Assembly: GCA_032158295.1 (NCBI GenBank) | Contig: CM063246.1 | Location: 12,959,608-13,023,607 of the forward strand | DNA: 64,000 bases | DNA from: Pycnopodia helianthoides | Taxonomy: Eukaryota; Echinodermata; Asteroidea; Forcipulatida; Asteriidae | Direction: 5' to 3' | Shown: piece after piece, positions 56,301 through 64,000 of the stretch | Position numbering within the stretch: the stretch's first letter is position 1 | Layout: every line of letters begins with the position of its first letter | Made by a program: the position numbers and the translations under genes | Notes under the pieces: model-generated | Told to the model about the DNA's origin: nothing | Databases searched by the model: none | Seen by the model: the letters and a program-made list of their open reading frames with translations, nothing else

Positions 56301-59300
56301 GTTTGGCTGGTTTCCTTATTCTTGCAAGGATAATTTTGTGCTTAAGTGGCTCTATGAAATCGGACCCAGTTCTTGACAAACATGGCCTCTGTGTGAAGTG
56401 TCTGCAACCTGTTTTATGTAAACTGCATCAGATTAATTTATTGTGTGAGCCAGAATAAGTCAAATCCAATTTTATTTTTATCAATTCAATTCAATTTGAC
56501 ATCTAAGTCCATATTGTTTGGAAGCAATCGTCTAATAATATTTGTGATCACCCATTCCTTCCGCAGATAATGTCCTCCTAAACCATGTAGTAGCAAGTGT
56601 GGAACAAACCAACGATGGTGTTAAAGTGACAACTAGAGATGGTTCCGTATTTGAGGTAGAGTATTAAGATGTTGACAATTTAAAAACCTGTGTGAGTTTG
56701 ACAAATCAATTCTCTGCAGTTTTTCAAGACAAGAGGGTCAAAATGGTGATATGTTAAAGGGTGTGTCCTAGTAGATGTTTTTTGCGGCTATGGCTAGATC
56801 GCTGTCTCAGCCAATACTGAATCATGGAGTTAAAGCCAAAATCCACAGCCATTGGCAAGTCACTTAGTTTAGACACAGCTGTAATCATTGGTGGCCATAG
56901 TTGATACTTGTCATTGTGTTGTAGATGTTTTTGACTACATTGGTTACCCATTCAGAAACACATTGTCTTCAAAACAGCCGTGAATATGTACAAAGCACTT
57001 TCAAACACATACCCAAAATACATAACAGACCCACTTGATGTCAGCATGACCAATGAAAGTAGCCTCTGCTTGGAGCGTTATTAAAAAAATACACTCGCAC
57101 ATTCAACCATGCAGACCTGTGACAAGGCCTTCTCATTAGCTGGACCCAGAGGCAGGAACTGGCTTCTTGAACTCTTAACATTCCTACTTGCAACTCCATT
57201 CATCTATTCAAGCATAAACTCAATTCTTACCTATTTTCATCTTAAGGTTCCTGTTCAATACAATGTTCTTCTCTGGAGTTTCTGCCCTCGGCACATTTCA
57301 ACCATCGGAAAAATGCGCTTTATAAATGCTTGTATTTATTTTGTGTGTTATCTTAACAGGCTGCGTACATAATAAGTGCAATGCCAATGGCACTTCTTGG
57401 ACGGATCATTTTTCAACCACCCCTTCCTTGTTTGAAGAGTCAGGTAATGTTCAAAAATTCATTACAAATATTGGGAAAATCCACCTTCTAACAAACCGAA
57501 ATACTATTGTTATTGTTGTTATTTTATTATTATATATTTCTGGTAATAAAAATGCAAGCATTACGATGATCACCTCCATATTTTGTCTTTTTAAAAAATT
57601 TTTCCCCCTTCATATTTCAACGGTATCTTTTATTTTTGCCACAAATCCTCACGTGTTCCTTGCACTTTGATTTGTGTGTGATCACAGTTGATTCAGCATA
57701 TGCCAATGGGCTCTGTTATCAAGACCTTTGTGTTTTACAAGACAAGTTTTTGGAGGAACTTAGGTAAATATATTAAAAACATGTTATTGTAAAACTGTCT
57801 GATACATTATAATACTCATGCTTCTTATAGATGATTTGACTTTTGATAGACATTTACAAAAGAAGCCAGTAGGTGAAAGATTAACTCATATCTGCCTAAC
57901 TACGTGTTTTTCGTAGAACACACAAACGCTGCAAGTGCCTTACTATGGGAAAACTTGAGATGAACAAGAAGTTAATGTCTTTCTATATACTCGCCTTACT
58001 AGTGGTTTGACTGGGAAACATGGCAAAATGTATATCACATTAAAGAGAATTGTGTACTTTTTCCAACAGTATACAGTTTGTTGGGGTGTGTTTATTTGCA
58101 AGGCAGTGGATAGTAAATGTTTATTGTAATGTACCAATAAGCATTACATGGGCTTAGGCAGGAACAGTGTTTTTGTACTGTTACCAGTCAAGCGGGTATA
58201 GGTTAATAGGTAAAAGAAAGTACATAGTCTTTAGAAATATCAAGTAATAAACCACAAGGGAAATTGACTGGGTAAATTTGAAATATTTTGGGGTTGAACA
58301 AAGAAAAGTTGACCTGAGAGGGCTGACTTAGTATTGTGTTGGACTAAACCATTAGCGCCAATTTAAGCAACTTGGGTTGTAAAATGTATGCTCCCCAGGG
58401 AGTTGAGAAAGTTAGAGAAATGGTCTGAAAGTATGGCTGATGAACAGGGATAATAATGTTGTAAAGCTCCTTTTATTATGTATCGTTTGGAAGTATGGTA
58501 ATAAATGTGAGTTTGAATTGAACTGATTTTAAGTTTTTCTCTTTGTTAAAATAATATTTTCCTCTTTGTATTTTGATGTCTAGATTTCAATGGAATAGTT
58601 CTTGGTACTGAAGGTCCTATAAGTGGTACATTTGAAGAGATTAAACCTGATGGTTCTCATCCAGCAATCACGGGGTATGTTTTTGTTTAAAGACATTCAA
58701 TTTATAAAAACTTGGTATAGAGTAGTTATTATCGTTACAAGATATTGTTGCTTTTTTTGCCCTTAACAACACGTTGACTGCCGGTCATTATATTCGTAGT
58801 GCGTTCCCATTTGCCAAGTGCGGTACACATAAGTACGATGCGCATGAGTGCATACCAAATAGGTACTATACCAAAAAAAAAAAATTTACATGCACATTCT
58901 AAGGTCGATGTCCGTGAATTGCTGTTTTGAGGAAATTCATGTTAGAATCTGCTTGTATTTAAATTGCTTCCTTTTTTGTAACCCTCCTACTATATGACCA
59001 TCTGATATAATCCATTTGGTTTTAAGTGATAGATAAACTACAACATATCAGCCTTCAATATGATAATGGAAAACGAATCATCACAGTACATGTGTACAAA
59101 GTTAGTTCTGTGCGTAGCTGTGCCACCATACACAACACTTGCAGTTGAATAGTATCACTGGAATGTGATATCAAGATAATAAGAGGGTAAAATAAAAATC
59201 CTGTACAAAAAAAAATAAAACAATACATAAAAATCATGTAAAAACATTTAAAAACTTGAGACCATTTGAAACTTGTGTCAGTTTTTAATTTTTGGACATG

Positions 59301-62300
59301 TATCAAGACATTAGTTTTAAGATATGGTGTTCCAAGACATTCGTTTAAGATATGCTTTTCCAAAAGACAATGATGTACTTTCCCCTCGATTATTATTACT
59401 AACAGAGTGATTTTACTGTCGCAGGTTTGTCAATGGGGAAATGGCAAGAAAATACTGTTTACTGACAAAAGATGAAAGGTATGATTAGTTTAATAACTCC
59501 AGTCCAGTAGAATATTTGTAAACTAGGCCTGGAATTTCACAGTGGTCACACTAGTAACAATAATAGTGTGTACTCAAGCCAAGTAGGCCACTTAAAGGGC
59601 TTTACTACCATTACCCCTGTTCATCGGACCCTTAGCATTTCCTAAAACCATCTCAACTCCTCAGGAGTATATAGTGCCAAATAGGTGCACAGGTTGCTAA
59701 TCATTCACATCAACAATCTCTACCCTCGTAGGTACCTGTTTACTCTTAGGTGATGAGAAGCATATTATAATTAAGTGTGACTCGACCACCAGAAATTGAG
59801 TAGACCACTCGTTCATGACACGCCACAAAGGCAGGCAATAGTCTCCAGTGTCCCTAGTCTTAGGCTTAGTTTCCTCTACAACTTGTCCCAAAGATGTTAT
59901 GACTTCTCAATAGAAGTACCCTTTTATAAGAAAAATTGCCCTCAAACTTTTAATGTTGAGGTCAGATTCCTTCTTGACCTCAAAACAGTGTGTCTATAGC
60001 CTACTCAGGGCTCTAAATTTGGAGGGGGGAAGACCAAAGGGCTTGTAGCTCAAAATGTTTTACTGGACCAAAATTCATTTTAAAAGCCCAGAATTGAAAT
60101 GAAAAGAAAAAAATATATACCTACACAGTTTAACATTTGAACTGTTTTAATTTGAACAAGTATGAAGAGAAGATTTACCTTGTTTGTATTATGGGTAGGA
60201 ATTCTTCAATACTCAACAGAACTGAAAGAGATTTATCAGACTGAAAGTCAACATTTGAAAAAATAATTTACAAGACTGCTGGACTTTTCCAGTCGTTAGT
60301 TTACTGGCCTTGTGCGGTCCAGTGTAAATTTCAAGCCCTGCATGGGTACTGCATGATGACTGTATCTGAACACTTGTTTGAATCCAGGAAACAAGCCATC
60401 TGTGAGTACTATGCAAAAGCATTTGGATCAGAAGAAGCATTGCATGTAAGTGCCTTTATTACCAAGGGAATAAAAGAGTAGGCGACAAGGTCTTATATGG
60501 CCATGGGATAAATAAGCTCAGTCCTTTATCATATGGCCACAAGCCTGCGAATTTTAAACGGCCTTTTAAAACTGAGTTACCACTCTTAATTCCATTCATA
60601 AATACCTTTCCATTAAAAGCATCCAAACACCTTTAACAGTTGAGAACAAACCTGACTGTTTAGCCTCTGCTCTCATTGACTCTGCTTTAAATTTCTATTC
60701 ATATTGAGCTTTAAGTAGCTCCTTGCTTGAAACTTGCGCACTTAAGTTTCAAACTATCGCACGCAAGTTTCAAGCTTGAGCGAGCCAAATATGTGACCTA
60801 CCAACATAAATTGGGCTGTGAAATTTGCGCTCTCTGCCTATCATCTGATAATGCCCTCTCTTGACTCAATTTCCTCAGGCCATGTTTAAACACTCCTTAC
60901 CATGGTTATATTGCATTTTTAAATATGGCCCGAGATCTCCTCTCGACCAATCAGAGTTGATAAACTTTCACAGGTGTTTATAAGGGAGCATTAGTTTTGT
61001 AATACAAAAAAATATCAAAAAAGGTACTTGCTACTTTTTGGAAGTCATTTGATGTGATCTGCTCAAAAGAAATGAAGTGTGAAGTTAGATTCATCCAAAC
61101 TAAGCTCATTTCATCAGGTGTGTAGCAACCAGTGGGTTGAAGGGAGGGGGGGGGGGGGTGGTGGTAACGCGTTATGCTCTCAGTCTACATGGCAAATGAA
61201 GCACTTAATTAAGAGCGGTGAAATGCGGATGACCTACTGATGCATCCCTTCTGTACAGTGCTGTCGTTGTCTCATTGCAGCCTATTAACTATGTAGAACA
61301 GAACTGGATGGAGGAGGAGTTCTCTGGAGGATGCTACATGTCCTCAATGGCACCCGGCGTCTTCACCCAATTTGGCAGGTAAAGGCCAATGTCATCAGGG
61401 ACATATTCTGGAGCTGTTAAGCAGAAAATGCTGCTTAGCATTATTATTAGACAGGGCTCAGTTTCATAAAGCACTAAGATTCATCTTGAGATAAGTTGTC
61501 AGTATGCCATAGTGATTTTGCTTAGCAGTTAAGATTCATACACAGTTAAGATCAATCTTAGCTCTTTGTGAAATCAGCCCCAGGGAAGCAAGGATATGTA
61601 ACCAGTTGCAATCAATGTGTATACAATTTATTGGGTAAACCTGCATTTGCTAAGCACGATTTTCTATGCTAAGCAAATTTCTGTGCTTAATAGCTTAATG
61701 AAACCTGACCACTGAATCGGATTTACATTTTATTAGTTGGCTGTATTGTGTTTTTATTTAAAGCTAGTGAATGGGAATAAGTTACTCTTTTCCCCAAAAC
61801 AATGGTAAATTTTTCTGTTAATTTTTTATTTAATGTCGGTAGCAATTCTGTTTGGATCTTACTCTTTGTCTTCACTTGTTAATTAGATGTTGGTTTCATT
61901 AATAACCCTTTAGAGACCATAGTGGCCGGAAACGGCTTGTACCAAAATGCCCATAGCGGCCGCAACTGGCTGCATGATCCGACCTACTTCCACTCAACCA
62001 CAAAGGTCAAAGTAAAGGTCATGACCTGAATTGAAACTTTCCAATGTTTCCAGTGTATATAGAATCTATGTTTATAAAATCATTTTCTGTGTTAAGTAAT
62101 TTTTTTCAGGCACCTTTGTTTAAAAAAATCAACAATAAAAAAATGTTTGGGGTTATGATGATGATTGTACAGAAATAAATGGTCTCTAATCAGTTAAATT
62201 TCACAAATGGGTCTCATGATGTGACTGTTTGATATTTAAGAACTGTATCATTGTTTTTTCTTTGAGGGTACTCCGTGAGCCTTTTGGGAATGTTTACTTT

Positions 62301-63243
62301 GCTGGGACAGAGACAGCCAACTGGTGGGCAGGTTATATGGAAGGAGGTGTGCAAGCTGGAGAGAGGGCAGCCAGAGAGGTGTGTAGCTCACCTGGCATTC
62401 ATACTTCGCAATATCCAGGGACGAGAAAATTAAGACTTTTATCTGAATTCAGACTATTTTATGTCTGCTTCCTGAAAAACAGTAGCTGTTATTTTCTTTG
62501 GAATCAATGCTCATTGATCTACTTCTCTAGTGCTGAGGATACTGTTTCTAAAAGCTCTTTGAAATCTATAACTCCAGGGGGTTACCAAAAGGTGGAAATT
62601 CTATTAATTTACATACCTCCTAAATTTTTAAATTAGTTTCAGATCTTTTTGTCAGCAATGACTCTCACCCCTGAGTATCAAACAAGTTGCCGTTTGTTAA
62701 TACAGGGTTTCCCATCCAGGAGACCCTGCCAGTTTACAATCAGTGGATAATAGTGCAAAGCTGGCAACAGCCTTGGCCTTTTTCAAATTCAATGTTCTCA
62801 TTGGCCGAGTTATAACACAAACGTGTGCCTGTACATGTAGGCTCATGTAAATCTTTGAAAATGTATCATTTTGAAGATAATATTCGTGCCACTGAGGCCA
62901 TGGCCTCTGTTGCCCCTTGTCTTGGCCTTGGTGCTCCTTGAAAAGTTTCCCATAGACTTTAACATTTTCCAATGTAAGTGCCCTTTGCAAAATAAAAATG
63001 GCCTTGCCCTCTCTAAGATGAAATTTCTGACCTGGTATTCGCTTTAAAAACTATCAAATGCCCATTGAAGAGCCCAAGCACAAGGTCAAAATTGTATATA
63101 TCTGTCAATCGCTGGTAGTTCCGTGATGATCTGGAAGGCCAGTATTAATCAACAAATTATTTATCAATTCTTTTTTAAAGGTACTGCACCAGAAAGGACT
63201 TATCCCAAAAGAAGAAATATGGCAAGAGGAACCTGAATCATTG
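50385..63243 (+). CDS. MAO: Flavin-containing monoamine oxidase, C-terminal exon outside window
   Basis: The enzyme oxidatively deaminates amines with FAD, normally on the mitochondrial outer membrane. Exons: 50385-50433, 51037-51131, 51734-51871, 54080-54184, 54702-54897, 55485-55522, 56084-56147, 56567-56655, 57360-57443, 57688-57763, 58584-58674, 59425-59478, 60388-60445, 61281-61378, 62267-62378, 63181-63243. They give 470 codons in continuous phase; human MAO-A and MAO-B have 527 and 520. Features: Rossmann dinucleotide motif [17 protein letters not shown] at residues 9-25, [33 protein letters not shown] containing the cysteine that binds FAD covalently (MAO-B C397), and [20 protein letters not shown]. 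Active-site counterparts of MAO-B K296, Y398, Y435, Y60 and Q206 are kept, whereas I199 and Y326 are changed (see findings). Exon 16 ends at donor gtaaat after EEPESL, just before the region that becomes the membrane anchor in vertebrates. The ATG follows a polypyrimidine tract and TTTCCAG at 50343-50349, so a 5' non-coding exon is likely. Confidence 0.97.
51893..52051. mobile_element. Palindromic element, in MAO intron 3
   Basis: TATAACATGGTTT at the left mirrors AAACCATGTTATA at the right. Inner arms AGTTGACAAACTAGT and ACTAGTTTGTCAACTT flank a short loop. It is directly followed by a second palindrome. Confidence 0.8.
52056..52412. mobile_element. Second palindromic element, in MAO intron 3
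   Basis: Outer ends TTACTATACCTCATACATAT and ATATGTATGAGGTATAGTAA are inverted repeats. At the centre, about 52226-52286 is a perfect palindrome with roughly 28-bp arms (GCATGACAAGTAGACTGTCG ... ), a strong cruciform candidate. Confidence 0.83.
53625..53905. mobile_element. Nested palindromic element, in MAO intron 3
   Basis: GAAGATAAATTCGTTATCAC at the left mirrors GTGATAAAGAATTTATCTTC at the right. Internally CCCATATCCAACTCGGCC pairs with GTTGGATATGGGACGCAG, and a diverged repetition (CCCATACCC ... GGATATGGG) follows. No ORF. Confidence 0.8.
54280..54425. repeat. Dispersed repeat copy 1, in MAO intron 4
   Basis: CAGGGCTTAAATCATTAAGA, GCAGCTCAAAATGTTTACTG and CACAGTTTAACATATAAGC recur at 60008-60160 in MAO intron 12. 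Confidence 0.6.
55316..55405 (-). mobile_element. SINE family 1 fragment, in MAO intron 5
   Basis: On the minus strand: TGGTAGAGCGCCAGCTCATT, GATTGTTGGTTCAAATCCTG, TCTTTGTTAAACCC. It begins 80 bp before exon 6. Confidence 0.7.
55619..56007. mobile_element. MITE family C, in MAO intron 6
   Basis: Starts AAAGGTAGGGTCAAAGATTG and ends CCAATCTATGACCCTACCTT. It shares ATGCTGATTTATAGG, GAATACAGTGTCTA and ACAGCTGCAGTGCTTCTCAC with 30493-30851. The left TTAA is mutated. Confidence 0.84.
56193..56367. mobile_element. MITE family E, in MAO intron 7
   Basis: GGGCCCAATTTCATTCAGCT to GGCTCTATGAAATCGGACCC; typical AGCAGGATACCAGTC interior. It starts 46 bp after the exon 7 donor. Confidence 0.82.
58768..58868. 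mobile_element. Partial copy of the piggyBac-like MITE
   Basis: ACACGTTGACTGCCGGTCAT followed by GCGTTCCCATTTGCCAAGTG and GTGCATACCAAATAGGTAC matches the right end of 7054-7380 in inverse orientation. The opposite end is missing. It lies in MAO intron 11. Confidence 0.75.
60008..60342. repeat. Dispersed repeat copy 2, in MAO intron 12
   Basis: AGGGCTCTAAATTTGGAGG and GTAGCTCAAAATGTTTTACTG match 54280-54425. The far end GTCCAGTGTAAATTTCAAGC with CCT mirrors the start, suggesting a complete element of about 330 bp of which copy 1 keeps only one end. Confidence 0.6.
61445..61586. mobile_element. Family G MITE, in MAO intron 14
   Basis: GGGCTCAGTTTCATAAAGCA at the left, TTAGCTCTTTGTGAAATCAG at the right. 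It sits inside a longer, diverged family E-like element (61392-61712). Confidence 0.65.
62890..63045. repeat. Family F short repeat, in MAO intron 15
   Basis: GAGGCCATGGCCTCTGTTGC, CTTGGCCTTGGTGCTCC and GCCCTTTGCAAAATAAAAAT match 49494-49857 and 17895-18005. Origin unknown; no coding capacity. Confidence 0.65.
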
Positions 63244-63330
63244 GTAAATACCCCCCCCCCTCCCCCAAAAAGAAGAAGAAGAAGATATATATAATAATAA
63301 CAATAATAAATAATTATAAGTATTGTTTTC
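63244..63330. repeat. Homopolymer C tract, (GAA)n and (TAA)n
   Basis: Directly after the MAO exon 16 donor comes CCCCCCCCCCTCCCCC, then AAGAAGAAGAAG and AATAATAACAATAATAA. The C tract would act as an unusually placed polypyrimidine run right after a donor. Confidence 0.9.
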
Positions 63331-63689
63331 TTATTTCACATTCTTGGTTGTGTTGGTGTGTGTCTTGAAAACAAGGGTTATCATTCAAAAGATAAATTGG
63401 GAGAGCAGATTTGTCATCATTCACAAATACTAACGGTAAATTGGGAGAGCAGTAATTGGTCAACAAGTAATAATGTAAAAAGAAAACGTTGAAAGTGATC
63501 CAATTTGTTAGTTGAAATAGCTTTTCATGAATTACTTTAACAGATGATAAATTTGCATCAGGGATTAAAAATGTGTTTGTATTTTACCCATAAACCAAAT
63601 AGTACACCAACGTGTGTAAATCTCTGTAAAATCTGTACTTTCCTCAGAATCCTGTGAAAAAAAACACACAAAAATAAAAAGCAAAAAAT

Positions 63690-63740
63690 TAGTTAGTGGC
63701 CTGACGTTTCGACCCTAGCAGAGTCTTTCTCGAAGGCTAA
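63690..63740 (-). repeat. Retroelement-like motif with GTCGAAACGTC
   Basis: On the minus strand: GAGAAAGACTCTGCTAGG followed by GTCGAAACGTCAGGCC. I remember this phrase as a very common motif in animal retroelements (possibly Penelope-type), but did not verify it. Downstream to 64000 the sequence is purine-rich with no gene. Confidence 0.35.
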
Positions 63741-64000
63741 ATGACAAGACAACACACATACATGCATACAAGGGGGACAAAAGCAGTCAAGTGGAAAAAC
63801 ATGAATAGAGAGAGTGGAGAGAGAAAAGCAAGAAGCATTCAGAAAAAGCAGGGGGTAAGCAGGGATTATGAAGACAAAGGGGGGGGGGTTGGAGGGAAGG
63901 GGATGGCTAGACCACAAAGAAGTTGGAAACACAAAGGACAAAATGGAAGGTTGGAAGAAAAGTAAATAATTAGTTAATAGGGCAGACTAGAAATATGGAT

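Noticed and set aside
62229..62636. 135-residue plus-strand ORF
   Set aside because: Only its first part (62267-62378) is MAO exon 15; the rest reads through the intron past a gtgtgt donor.

Overview
The window is nuclear DNA from an animal, with GT-AG split genes, long introns and many short non-autonomous transposons. No bacterial operon, CRISPR array, rRNA or clearly functional tRNA gene was seen. The two recognisable proteins resemble deuterostome enzymes, and the repeat style (elements ending in GGGCCCAATTTCATAGAG, tRNA-headed SINEs, frequent ACATGTA) suggests a marine invertebrate deuterostome, most likely an echinoderm. That placement is inference; the gene calls are not.

Three genes were reconstructed exon by exon with consistent splice phases. 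(1) A coiled-coil protein on the minus strand (27156 to 19780), four exons, 221 residues visible, no stop seen, family not recognised. (2) A complete Xaa-Pro dipeptidase (prolidase, PEPD) on the minus strand (48611 to 31966), 15 exons, 487 residues, all five metal ligands present. (3) A flavin monoamine oxidase (MAO) on the plus strand (50385 to 63243), 16 exons, 470 residues with the FAD motif and the covalent-FAD cysteine; the C-terminal membrane-anchor exon lies beyond the window. PEPD and MAO are divergent, about 1.8 kb apart, with a CpG-rich stretch next to the PEPD start. The two enzymes have no obvious shared pathway.

Region by region: 1-7.5 kb has no gene and holds scattered repeats. 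7.5-14.1 kb is a foldback MITE whose right terminus is interrupted by roughly 5.5 kb of a 12-bp tandem repeat (ACTCGTACACCA and variants), with three copies of a spacer and nested higher-order duplications. 14.1-19.7 kb is intergenic or intronic with more MITEs and a second 12-bp minisatellite. 19.8-27.2 kb is the coiled-coil gene. 27.2-31.9 kb is repeat-rich intergenic DNA. 32-48.6 kb is PEPD, carrying a 2.07-kb solo LTR and several palindromic elements in its introns. 47.5-48.1 kb holds a near-perfect palindrome with a 9-bp target duplication. 50.4-63.2 kb is MAO.

The most unusual object is the 7.8-13.7 kb array, which seems to have grown from the terminal sequence of a TTAA-flanked MITE and is open in all six reading frames. 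Comparisons with human PEPD, MAO-A and MAO-B were made from memory of those proteins; no database search was run.
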